The notes beneath the pieces are model-generated. The model searched no databases. It had not been told where the DNA came from and was given only the letters and a program-made list of their open reading frames with translations. The translations under genes were made by a program, and so were the position numbers. Below, piece by piece: positions 1 to 6,696 of a DNA stretch of 13,229 nucleotides (within the stretch, counting starts at the first letter, position 1; each line of letters begins with the position of its first letter). The DNA comes from Thermodesulfatator sp. (GTDB lineage: Bacteria > Desulfobacterota > Thermodesulfobacteria > Thermodesulfobacteriales > Thermodesulfobacteriaceae), in contig QOAM01000085.1 of NCBI GenBank assembly GCA_003978075.1, positions 1 to 13,229 on the forward strand. Direction: 5' to 3'.

Positions 1-141
1 TCGGGTTCCTCCGGCTCCACCTCGGGCTCCGGGGGGAGTTCGGGCGGGCCGGATAGCGGCTCCCCAGATATTGGCGGCGGGGACGGTGGAGGTTGGGAAG
101 GAATTGGTGGCACCGGCGGCGTCGATCCTCTACCGCCCTGA
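1..141 (+). CDS. Possible 3' end of a Gly/Ser-rich protein (alternative reading of the same bases)
   Basis: Frame 1 is open from the window edge to a TGA at 139-141 and reads as 46 residues of Gly/Ser-rich low-complexity sequence (for example GSSGSTSGSGGSSGG and GGGDGGGWEGIGGTGG) ending VDPLPP. Such tails are common at the C-terminus of secreted or surface proteins. The opposite strand of the same bases reads as an equally natural Pro/Glu-rich linker in line with the broken minus-strand gene, and the two cannot both be the main coding strand. Only the sequence left of the window can decide. No terminator hairpin is evident after the TGA. Confidence 0.3.
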   Translation, partial: SGSSGSTSGSGGSSGGPDSGSPDIGGGDGGGWEGIGGTGGVDPLPP

Positions 142-569
142 GGTATTTTTCGGCCCTGGAGGCCTCCGCCCGTGAGAGCGTAAAGTTCCAGGCCCCCAGT
201 TATAAAAGAGCAACGCTCCTCAAAGGCTCACCCCACCCGAGACCGGTCAAAGGGACTGATCATGCGCTGAAAGATGTGCACCTTTTTGACCCATTGAAGG
301 GGTTGGTCTCGGGCAGGTCTCCTTCCAGACCCGAAAGATAGAGAAATCGGCCCGCCTTCAGGCTCAGGCCTTTTACCCAGGGAGGTCTCTACCCAGGCTT
401 GGGCCAAAGCCCCGTAACCTATATTCGTGTCGAAAGTTTCCCAGTACTCATATCTCAACTCTTCTTGAAATCCACCTTGGCTTGGACTTTACCTTCCAGG
501 GTGTAAGCCCAAGCGCCGGAGACCCGGACCCAAAATCCCACCAACATGAGAAGGGGCCATTTTTTTCAT
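1..569 (-). pseudogene. Frameshifted gene for an exported protein (signal peptide, possible beta-rich domain, Pro-rich tail); runs off the left edge
   Basis: A start ATG at 569 follows a good Shine-Dalgarno (GGAGGGG about 5 bases upstream). Read straight, the frame stops soon. If one A is dropped from the A7 run just after the start, it gives MKKWPLLMLVGFWVRVSGAWA, a textbook Sec signal peptide, then YTLEGKVQAKVDF. Further one-base shifts, mostly at short homopolymers, join open segments: QEELRYEYWETFDTNIGYG and AQAWVETSLG (about 467-375), GLSLKAGRFLYLSGLEGDLP (about 370-310), QWVKKVHIFQRMISP (about 296-250), GWGEPLRSVALL and then NWGAWNFTLSRAEASRAEKY (about 235-150). Alternating aromatic and polar residues suggest beta strands. 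The Pro/Glu-rich reading of 1-135 (for example PPELPPEPEVEPEEP) could be its continuation. About six lesions occur here, against none in roughly 11 kb of neighbouring genes, which favours real decay over sequencing error. Family not recognised. It lies 68 bases downstream of the GGDEF gene on the same strand. Confidence 0.55.
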
Positions 570-637
570 CTTCCCCTCCTTCCACACTTTTTTACTTTCC
601 GACAATCCCGGGGCGATTTAGGGGTATCCAACGCGAG

Positions 638-1426
638 TCAGACGCGATAGAAGGTGTCCTTTCGGGCGGCGGAGGTGGCCCTTTCCATCACCAGGTCTAG
701 ATGGTCCGCCCCGAGGATATTTGTTCCTCCCACCCGATAGCCCACCGTAAGCCGCAGCCCCCGAAGAGTACAGGGAAAAAACTTCCCTCGAAGACGTTCC
801 ATTAAGGTTTGAGTATGTTCAATGTTGCGGCCTACGGTGATTACGGCAAAAAGGTCTCCCGAGGGACGGGTCAAGAAGTCTCGAGGGGAAAAGAGCCCCT
901 TGAGAAAGTGGGCGCAGGCCAGCAGGACTTTCTCTTTGGCCCAAGAAGCCTCCTCCGGAATTTGCGGAGAGAAGACCAGAAATTGGTAATCTTCGTTATA
1001 AATGTGGGGACGCACCACCTTATCGAAGATGTGCTGCAGTCCCCGCCGATTCCAGAACTTGGTGAGAGGATCCTTTAGGACCTCCTCTCGCAGGAAGGCA
1101 ATCTCCTGTTCTAGCTTGGCTAGCTTTTTCTGTATTTCCCGGAGAAGAAGGCCTTCTTCCCTACTCAAACTGACCGCAAAGTTTCCTTGAGAATCCTTCT
1201 TTAATTTCGCTAAAGTCTTCTCCAGAAAAGAAGAGGCTTCTTCCAGTACTCTTAGAAGCTCCGGTTCGGATATCTCCCTTTGGCCCTGTTTTCGAGAAAA
1301 AGTTTCCGAGTAAAGAGCAGGATAGGGTACTTTACCTTCTTTTTGTAAGGAAATAAAGGTTTCCCAAGCTACGGCTAGAGCCTTTCTTTCTTGCTGAAGG
1401 AGCTTTTCAAAAAATCGGGCGTCCAA
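638..1426 (-). CDS. Protein with a degenerate GGDEF domain
   Basis: This 262-residue soluble protein has a helical N-terminal half (about 1-115, including a coiled-coil-like stretch at 92-116, KLAKLEQEIAFLREEV) and a C-terminal GGDEF fold. The domain opens with D119-PLTKFWNRRG, matching the DxLTGLxNRR entry motif of diguanylate cyclases. The signature GGDEF is replaced by SGDLF (189-193) in the context DFLTRPSGDLF, so the active-site acidic pair is incomplete. The inhibitory RxxD site also seems lost, with Ser180 where Arg is expected. The protein is therefore probably not an active cyclase; a c-di-GMP or GTP sensor or a structural role is inferred. The first usable start is a TTG at 1426. 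The frame is open upstream to a stop at about 1528 but offers no ATG, GTG or TTG, and the Shine-Dalgarno is weak. The leader contains an AT hairpin (1442-1457) and a weak promoter candidate (TTTATC, 17 bp, TATAGT at 1481-1486/1458-1463). Confidence 0.75.
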   Translation of the reverse strand: MDARFFEKLLQQERKALAVAWETFISLQKEGKVPYPALYSETFSRKQGQREISEPELLRVLEEASSFLEKTLAKLKKDSQGNFAVSLSREEGLLLREIQKKLAKLEQEIAFLREEVLKDPLTKFWNRRGLQHIFDKVVRPHIYNEDYQFLVFSPQIPEEASWAKEKVLLACAHFLKGLFSPRDFLTRPSGDLFAVITVGRNIEHTQTLMERLRGKFFPCTLRGLRLTVGYRVGGTNILGADHLDLVMERATSAARKDTFYRV

Positions 1427-1496
1427 TGTCTTCTGACCGAAAGGTAATTTTTTACCTACTATAGCTCTTAAGAGACCTCTGATAAAGGCCTTTTTT

Positions 1497-1524
1497 CTTC
1501 GGGCTTCGCTCCAAGCCTTTTTAC
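1497..1524 (-). repeat. Dispersed hairpin repeat, copy A
   Basis: On the minus strand this reads GTAAAAAGGCTTGGAGCGAAGCCCGAAG (split as GTAAAAAGGCTTGG + AGCGAAGCCCGAAG). GGCTT pairs with AAGCC around a loop of about six bases. Its plus-strand form CTTCGGGCTTCGC also occurs at 6992, and related versions lie near 8603 and 12831. Copy A sits in the leader of the GGDEF gene, about 70 bases before its start. Function unknown. Confidence 0.5.
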
Positions 1525-1539
1525 CTTAACGATTAACAC

Positions 1540-1568
1540 TTGTTCAATAAGAAAATTCATGATATAGA
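1540..1568 (+). promoter_or_regulatory. Sigma-70-type promoter for the CsgG-family gene
   Basis: TTGTTC (1540-1545), a spacer of exactly 17 bases, and TATAGA (1563-1568) match the -35 and -10 hexamers at 4/6 and 5/6. They lie in an AT-rich stretch. Predicted transcription starts near 1575, just ahead of the GGAGGTG Shine-Dalgarno at 1584-1590, giving a leader of only about 20 bases. No operator palindrome is visible. Confidence 0.6.
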
Positions 1569-1594
1569 GGCTGAATAAAAGAAGGAGGTGTTCT

Positions 1595-2368
1595 ATGGGT
1601 ATGTCTTCCAAAGTGGTAAAAGTTCTTTTGCCCCTGTTTCTTCTGATGGTGGGTGCTTGCATGTCTTCTGGAGTACAAACCACGGTGGAGACCACGGGAC
1701 CCACCGTGCAGGACGTGGTGACCTATCACGGTCCCAAGGCCCGGATTGCCGTGGCCAGTTTCAAGTGCAAGGCAGCCAAGTGCAGCGGGGCTATTGGAGA
1801 CGGTCTGGCGGACATGCTGGCCACAGCTCTTTTCCGCACCGGCCGTTTTATCGTGCTAGAGAGGGGAGAGGGGCTTCGGGCCATTCAGGAAGAGCTCAAT
1901 CTGGGTCAATCGGGATATGTGCGTCGCGGGGCCGCTCCCCGGATGGGTCTCATGGAAGGAGCGGACATCCTGGTGATTGGGGCCGTCACCGCCTTTGAAC
2001 CTCACGCTTCAGGGGTTGGCGGAGGAGGTATCGTGGTCCCTTATAAGGTCCCCTTCATCGGCGGAGCCGTAATCGGAAAAAAGGAGGCCTACATCGCTGC
2101 AGACATCCGCTTGGTAGATGTGCGCACCGGCCGGATCATTAACGCCACCAGTGTAGAAGGCAAGGCCACCTCGTGGAAGGTAGGAGGTGGTATGGGGACC
2201 ATCCTAGGGTCGGTGGCCCTGGGCGGGGCCCTGGGGGCTTACCGGAACACTCCTATGGAAAAGGCCATCCGGGTCATGCTTTACAACGCCGTGGACGCCA
2301 TCGCACGCATGGTCCCGGAAAACTACTATCGCTGGGGAGAGAACACCTCGGGCACAAGAAACCGGTAG
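1595..2368 (+). CDS. CsgG-family outer-membrane lipoprotein
   Basis: A 257-residue protein beginning with a lipoprotein signal peptide: Lys-rich n-region, hydrophobic LLPLFLLM, and lipobox VGA-C with the acylated Cys at 22 followed by Met-Ser-Ser (no Asp at +2, consistent with outer-membrane sorting in proteobacteria). The mature part follows the CsgG domain pattern: ARIAVASF (about 49), IGDGLADMLATALFRTGRF (about 67-85), VLERGEGLRAIQEEL, LNLGQSGYV, and MEGADILVIGAVTAFEP (about 119-135). Family members make curli secretion pores or act as periplasmic-face lipoproteins in other envelope systems. No curli genes (csgA, B, E, F) are nearby, so amyloid export should not be assumed. The start has a strong GGAGGTG six bases upstream; an in-frame ATG two codons later (1601) is a possible alternative. 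A close Cys pair (FKCKAAKC) is unusual. It is the only clear plus-strand gene here, convergent with the LD-carboxypeptidase gene across 24 bases. Confidence 0.85.
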   Translation: MGMSSKVVKVLLPLFLLMVGACMSSGVQTTVETTGPTVQDVVTYHGPKARIAVASFKCKAAKCSGAIGDGLADMLATALFRTGRFIVLERGEGLRAIQEELNLGQSGYVRRGAAPRMGLMEGADILVIGAVTAFEPHASGVGGGGIVVPYKVPFIGGAVIGKKEAYIAADIRLVDVRTGRIINATSVEGKATSWKVGGGMGTILGSVALGGALGAYRNTPMEKAIRVMLYNAVDAIARMVPENYYRWGENTSGTRNR

Positions 2369-2392
2369 TTGAGCTCTGAAAAAAACTTAGTC

Positions 2393-3235
2393 TCAGGAAA
2401 AGAGCCAGCGGGCCTGGCCCCTCGAAACCTCTAGGCAGGCCCGCTTCCCTAAAGGAAAGGCCCCAAGTTTAGAGGTATGTCCCAAGGTAGGGAAAAAAGC
2501 ACAGGGCTTTCCTGGGGGAAGGATTTCTTCGACCAGCTTACAGATCTCCTCTGGCGGTCGTCCCATATCCCCTAGAACAAAGCCGGCTACCTGATCCAGG
2601 ATTCCGGAGAGTTTGAGATGAGTGAGATAGCGATCGAGGCGATAAAGGGGCTCCCCGGTGTCTTCCAAGAAAAGGAGGGCCCCGTGGAGGGGAGGAAAAT
2701 AGGGAGTTCCCACTAGAGCCGAGAGGGTAGCCAGGTTCCCCCCGAAGACGGGCCCCGCCGCCCTTCCGGGAAAGATCCCCTGTCCTTCAAAGGCCGGGGC
2801 TTTTTCACCGAAAAGGACGGCCCGCATCTCCGCAAGGGCTTCTGAGGAAAGACGCGGGAGAAAAGAGACCGTGGGAGCGTGCCACGCGGGGAGATCCCTT
2901 GCGGCCAGAAAATTGAGAAGAGCCGAGAGGTCGCTAAACCCCAGAAGCGGGGGAAAACGCTTAGGGAGCTGGTGAGCTAGAAGGGGGAGAAGGCGGGCCG
3001 AGCCATAGCCTCCTCGAGCCGCCCAGAGGAGATCCGCCCCTGTAGCAGCCTTTAGGAGGGCCTCGGCTCGGACTCGATCTTCTCCGGCAAAGTATCCCTT
3101 CTTTTCCAAGGTCTCTGGGGCTACCTCCACTTGAAGGCCCCAATCCCGCAAGATTTCGAGACCCGCGGCCAAGGCCTCTCTTTCCACTGCCCCGGCTGGG
3201 GCCACCACCCGCACCCGGGCTCCGGGCCTAAGCAT
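2393..3235 (-). CDS. ldcA: LD-carboxypeptidase, peptidase family S66 (LdcA/MccF type)
   Basis: This 280-residue serine peptidase removes the terminal D-Ala from murein tetrapeptides during peptidoglycan recycling in the family's known members. The catalytic triad can be placed: nucleophile Ser79 in WAARGGYGSARLL, the Glu in LLFLEDTGEPLYRLDR, and the His in TLGHTSKLGAFPLG. The N-terminal RPGARVRVVAPAG is the usual opening of S66 enzymes. No signal peptide is seen, so it is cytoplasmic, as for LdcA. The start is the ATG at 3235, which overlaps the coaX stop by 8 bases and has GAGG/GGAGG sequences within the end of coaX. A longer in-frame reading from 3313 would add 26 non-family residues and is rejected. 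Last gene of the minus-strand block. The related MccF subgroup (immunity to microcin C) has the same triad and cannot be excluded on motifs alone. Confidence 0.85.
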   Translation of the reverse strand: MLRPGARVRVVAPAGAVEREALAAGLEILRDWGLQVEVAPETLEKKGYFAGEDRVRAEALLKAATGADLLWAARGGYGSARLLPLLAHQLPKRFPPLLGFSDLSALLNFLAARDLPAWHAPTVSFLPRLSSEALAEMRAVLFGEKAPAFEGQGIFPGRAAGPVFGGNLATLSALVGTPYFPPLHGALLFLEDTGEPLYRLDRYLTHLKLSGILDQVAGFVLGDMGRPPEEICKLVEEILPPGKPCAFFPTLGHTSKLGAFPLGKRACLEVSRGQARWLFS

Positions 3236-4028
3236 CCTCCATCCTCGCCTGGTAAAGGTGAAAAAGGCCCTCCAGGACCAGATCTGGAACCACCTCCTGG
3301 ATGGAAAACACATAGGGGGCCACTAGAGAGGCCAGGCCCCCGGTGGCCACCACCAGGGGCTCTTCTTGCATCTCTTGGGTCAACCGAGCCACTAAACCCT
3401 CGACCAGCCCGGCAAAACCGTAGATGAGACCACTTTGCATAGCGGAGACCGTGTCCCTTCCCAGGGCCTCGGGAGGAGGCGCAAGTTCGATACGGGGGAG
3501 TTTGGCTGTCTTGCGAAAGAGGAGCTCCGCTGCGGCTTCAAGACCTGGAGCGATGGCCCCGCCCAGGTATTCTCCTTTTCCGGAAACGCAGTCAAAGGTG
3601 GTGGCGGTTCCGAAGTCCACCACGATGGCCGCCCTTTTCCAGCGTCGCCACGCGGCATAGGCGTTCACCAGCCGGTCGGCTCCCACCTCCTCCGGCCGGC
3701 GCAACCTTAGTGCAAGAGGTACACTTTCCGGGGTGACCACCACCCACTCTTTTACCAACCACCGCCGGACCACCGTCTCCCACAAGCCGTCAAGCGGAGG
3801 AACCACCGAGGCAAAGGCCACTCCCTTAAGCTTCCTCACCGGAATCTCTAAAAGATCGAAAAAGCCCCGCAAGAGGAGGAGCAATTCCTCGGCCGAGATC
3901 TCGGTGCGTGTACGAAAACGGAAACTGCGTACTGGCAGGCCGTCCCGCCGGAAGATCCCACAGGCCGTAGTGGTATTACCTACATCCACACAGAGGATCA
4001 AGTCCTCGGATTTTGCAGACCCAGGCAC
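3228..4028 (-). CDS. coaX: Type III pantothenate kinase
   Basis: Phosphorylates pantothenate, the first step of coenzyme A synthesis. The ASKHA-fold motifs of CoaX are all present: phosphate-binding DVGNTTT starting at Asp15, PEEVGADRLVNAYAA (about 113-127, with the catalytic Asp119), VVDFGTATTFD (about 138-147), GGAIAPG (157-163) and a C-terminal ATGG. The 266-residue length is normal for the family. Start choice is uncertain. The GTG at 4028 has a strong GGAGG seven bases upstream but gives nine extra residues before the usual ILCVDVGN opening and overlaps prmA by 31 bases. The TTG at 4001 gives a more family-like N-terminus and forms a TTGA start/stop overlap with prmA. Either way translation is probably coupled to prmA. 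The 3' end overlaps the LD-carboxypeptidase start. Confidence 0.93.
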   Translation of the reverse strand: MPGSAKSEDLILCVDVGNTTTACGIFRRDGLPVRSFRFRTRTEISAEELLLLLRGFFDLLEIPVRKLKGVAFASVVPPLDGLWETVVRRWLVKEWVVVTPESVPLALRLRRPEEVGADRLVNAYAAWRRWKRAAIVVDFGTATTFDCVSGKGEYLGGAIAPGLEAAAELLFRKTAKLPRIELAPPPEALGRDTVSAMQSGLIYGFAGLVEGLVARLTQEMQEEPLVVATGGLASLVAPYVFSIQEVVPDLVLEGLFHLYQARMEDA

Positions 4029-4810
4029 ACCCAGCCCTCCTTTTCTTGACGATAGTCCAAGACCAGTCCCCTTGCCTCCGCCACCTCCCGAATTTCAGCC
4101 TCCATAGAGGAGACAAAGCCGGAGAGGAGATAGTAGCTCGCAGTTTGAAAGGATGGTAGGCCCAAGAGATCTAAAAGGAGGCCCTTGTAAAGGTTGGCCA
4201 AGACGAGATCCGCAGAAAGGGGAAGGAGGCTCCGGAGGTCCGCCTCCAGGACCTCGGCAGAGAGACCGTTCAAGGCCAGATTTTTTCGGGTAAGGGACAC
4301 ACAGAGGGGATTGCGGTCCACCGCTAGCACGCGGGCCCCTAGATAGGCGGCGAGGAGGGTGAGGAGACCGCTTCCGCAGCCCAAGTCCACCACCCGCCGT
4401 CCGGCTAGCCCCTCTCGTTCTCCCCAGTCCCAAAGGGCCTGAAGCATGAGCTGTGTGGTAGGATGGGCCCCACTACCGAAGACCACCCCGGGATCGTAAC
4501 GCAAAGTTGCCGGGGCCTCCTCCCAAACCGGGGCCAAGACCAGAGTCCCCACTTTAAGGCACCGTAGCCTTCGGCCTTCTCCCCAGTCTTGGTAAGGGAC
4601 GGTAGCGGAAAGCTCGAAGCTCAGACCGTAATCCCGGGTCACCCTTTCCGGGAGCCCGGGCTTTTCCCGGTGGAAGAAAAGCACGGTGAGGTCTTCTTCC
4701 TCCCAGCAGCCAATGAAATCCGGATCAGGGAACTCCCGCAGGGCCGGATGGGTCCCGGAAAAGGCGTAGAGATGAAGGAGATGGTAACGGTTATAGGGAG
4801 GGCGCAGCAT
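3998..4810 (-). CDS. prmA: Ribosomal protein L11 methyltransferase
   Basis: A 270-residue class I SAM-dependent methyltransferase. PrmA modifies ribosomal protein L11 on Lys and N-terminal amino groups. The family-specific block DPGVVFGSGAHPTT (106-119) is close to the usual DPGxAFGTGxHPTT. It is followed by SAM motif I VVDLGCGSG (140-148), acidic strand-2 end AVDRN (163-167), and DLVLANLY (201-208) where PrmA has its vaNIL motif. YQDWGEG (73-79) corresponds to the DW motif that precedes the catalytic core. The N-terminal L11-recognition half is divergent. The ATG at 4810 lies 20 bases inside the end of the M48/TPR gene; no strong Shine-Dalgarno is seen, consistent with coupled re-initiation. 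The downstream coaX start lies inside its 3' end. Confidence 0.9.
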   Translation of the reverse strand: MLRPPYNRYHLLHLYAFSGTHPALREFPDPDFIGCWEEEDLTVLFFHREKPGLPERVTRDYGLSFELSATVPYQDWGEGRRLRCLKVGTLVLAPVWEEAPATLRYDPGVVFGSGAHPTTQLMLQALWDWGEREGLAGRRVVDLGCGSGLLTLLAAYLGARVLAVDRNPLCVSLTRKNLALNGLSAEVLEADLRSLLPLSADLVLANLYKGLLLDLLGLPSFQTASYYLLSGFVSSMEAEIREVAEARGLVLDYRQEKEGWVCLGLQNPRT

Positions 4811-6521
4811 GGCAAAATTTGTCCCTGCGGTGGAGATAGTAGTCGCGGTGTTGGCTCGGAACTTCCCGAGCCAAGCGCAAGGCCTTTTTTTCCGTTTGGC
4901 AGGCCTTAAGGAGGAGGCCGTTTTGAAAGTAGGCTTCGGCCAGGGTATCCAGGATCTCGGGGGTGGGTTTTAGAGAGGCCGCCTTTTCCGCCAGTTTGAG
5001 GGCCCGCTGGGGGTTGCGGAGAGAGGCCTCTTTAGTAGTAAGGAGAGTCCAGGCCAAGTTGTTGAGGATCCAGGGGTCCTCTGGGGCGGCCTTAAGGGCC
5101 CTTTCGTAAAAAGACAAAGCCTCGGCGTCTTGTCCCTGGGAGACCAAGTAATCGGCAAAGGCCCGCAGGAGCTCAGGCTGGGCCTCAGCCCGGCGCAGGA
5201 GCCCCTCTTTGAGGTTGATCAGGACCCTTTCCCGGAGAGCCTGGTGCGGAAGGAGCTCCGGGGCCAAGCTCACGAAGGCTAGGGCCCCTAAAAAGAGGAA
5301 AAGATGCCGACGCAAGCGGAGATGGTGACGCCGGGCCAGTTCCGGGCGCCGAGCCACCTCCTCCAGAAATTGCAGCCTTTCTTCCAGACTGTAATGGTGC
5401 CAGCTCGGGGCCTGACGCAGCCCGGAAAGAGCGGCTACCTTCTCTAAGGCCTGCTTGAGTCCCCTGACCGAACCCTGGGCTTCAAAGGCGTGTAGATCGG
5501 CCTGGCGTTCGAATTGCCGGAGGAAATAGCCCAAAAAATAACGAAAATAAAGGATTACCGCCAAGAGGAGAAATCCTACCAAGAGGATATCCGGCCAGGA
5601 GGAAAGGGAAAGATCCCGGGAGAGGAAGATCTCCGGTCGGGGAAAAAAGGCCAGGAAAAGGAGCCAGAGGGGTTCAAGGCCTTGGTAGGCCAAGAGGAAA
5701 AAGCCCAAAAGAAAGAGAAAGAGCCAAAAGAGATGGCGGTGTTTTAGGTGGCCTACTTCGTGGGCCACCACGGCCAGTAATTCCTCCTCGGTGAGAAGAG
5801 CGGTGAGCGCGGGGGAGATCAGGAGATAGCGGAAAGGGTAAAGAAGCCCTATTACTCCAGCGGTGAGGAGCCGTCCCTCAAAGGGGAGCCAGAGGTAAAT
5901 CTCTCCCACCCGCACCTTTTCTCGGGCGAGATAGGCCTCGATGTGCCGGCGCACTTCTCCCGGGGGAAGTCGGCGAGTGGGCCAGAGTTTTACAGCCAGG
6001 GTAGGGAAAAACAAAGCCACCAGAAGGAGAACCACCGGCCAGAGGAAGGCCTCCGGGGCCTGGGGAAAGGCCTTTTCCAGGAGGTCCCAGAGGGTCAGGG
6101 CCCCCAACCAGGGGATGAGGGCCGGGAGAAAAAAGCGCAATTGAGAAAGGAGATAGCGCGCCGGGGGGAGACCAGAAAGATGAGTTCGCCTTTCGAAGGG
6201 GGCGGCTACCAGCCAGCCCAGCACAAGATACTGTCCATAGAGAAAAAGGGCCCAGAGATCACCGTGAAAGACCCGGGGCAAGCGCAGGACCGCCACATCC
6301 ACAAAAAAAAAGAGGAGGGCCAGCTTAGGCACCAGTCGCTGCCGGTGAAAAAAGGAAAGGGCCTCCCGGGCCCGTGAAAAAAGTCCCCAGAGGAGGGCCA
6401 CCCACAGGAAATTTTTCACAAAAAAGATAAGCGGGACAGGCCAGGAGGGGGCCGGTCCGTCTGGCCAGGCCTCCCAGAGAATTAAGGCCAAAAAGAGGTA
6501 AATAACTTCGTCATAAAACAC
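4791..6521 (-). CDS. Membrane M48-family zinc metalloprotease fused to C-terminal TPRs
   Basis: A 576-residue integral membrane protein. Residues 1-180 hold about six hydrophobic segments. The M48 core has the zinc motif H254-E-V-G-H258 in LLAVVAHEVGHLKHRH, and the third ligand is Glu338 in FERQADLHAF (canonical ExxxD). SWHHYSLEERLQFL (373-386) matches the conserved substrate-cleft segment of HtpX/Ste24-like enzymes. More membrane helices lie at about 262-295, 311-331 and 405-420, followed by two to three TPR units at about 452-552 (for example QDAEALSFYERALKAAPEDP). Family knowledge suggests envelope protein quality control; the TPRs may recruit substrates or partners (inference). HtpX itself is about half this length, so this is a distinct architecture. 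The GTG start at 6521 has GGAG ten bases upstream. It overlaps prmA by 20 bases, making it the first gene of the tightly coupled M48-prmA-coaX-ldcA group. Confidence 0.88.
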   Translation of the reverse strand: MFYDEVIYLFLALILWEAWPDGPAPSWPVPLIFFVKNFLWVALLWGLFSRAREALSFFHRQRLVPKLALLFFFVDVAVLRLPRVFHGDLWALFLYGQYLVLGWLVAAPFERRTHLSGLPPARYLLSQLRFFLPALIPWLGALTLWDLLEKAFPQAPEAFLWPVVLLLVALFFPTLAVKLWPTRRLPPGEVRRHIEAYLAREKVRVGEIYLWLPFEGRLLTAGVIGLLYPFRYLLISPALTALLTEEELLAVVAHEVGHLKHRHLFWLFLFLLGFFLLAYQGLEPLWLLFLAFFPRPEIFLSRDLSLSSWPDILLVGFLLLAVILYFRYFLGYFLRQFERQADLHAFEAQGSVRGLKQALEKVAALSGLRQAPSWHHYSLEERLQFLEEVARRPELARRHHLRLRRHLFLFLGALAFVSLAPELLPHQALRERVLINLKEGLLRRAEAQPELLRAFADYLVSQGQDAEALSFYERALKAAPEDPWILNNLAWTLLTTKEASLRNPQRALKLAEKAASLKPTPEILDTLAEAYFQNGLLLKACQTEKKALRLAREVPSQHRDYYLHRRDKFCHAAPSL

Positions 6522-6696
6522 TTAAAAGAGACTCCTCAGTAAGCCCCTTTGGCGTTGGGGACTCCACCCGCTAACCCCTCACTCTACCCCCCTCACCTTT
6601 AAGCCGCCTCTTATTTTTTTCCAGAGATCCCTGCAGGACTCAGAGGTCTCTTTGCACCAAACTCCTGCCCCCGCCGCAGTCTCTTCTAAGGGGACT
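6522..6696. other. 175-base spacer with strand-asymmetric C/G tracts
   Basis: No gene is seen here. On the plus strand it has C runs at 6544-6547, 6567-6569, 6575-6578 and 6587-6592 (G runs on the minus, transcribed strand) and a GGGG at 6557-6560 that could pair with one of them. The G-run loops are too long (about 8, 5 and 19) for a canonical quadruplex. A CCTGCAGG palindrome lies at about 6630, and AGAGGTCTCT at 6642-6651 is itself nearly palindromic. No T-run after a stable stem is found on the minus strand, so no intrinsic terminator for the FmdB gene is evident. A promoter for the downstream protease operon might lie here, but none stands out. Confidence 0.4.

Noticed and set aside
2369..2392. 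Possible bidirectional terminator between the convergent CsgG-family and LD-carboxypeptidase genes
   Set aside because: The 24-base gap has an A-run but no stable stem on either strand.
2393..3313. Longer 306-residue reading of the LD-carboxypeptidase
   Set aside because: The extra 26 residues lie inside coaX and do not resemble the family; the ATG at 3235 gives the usual N-terminus.
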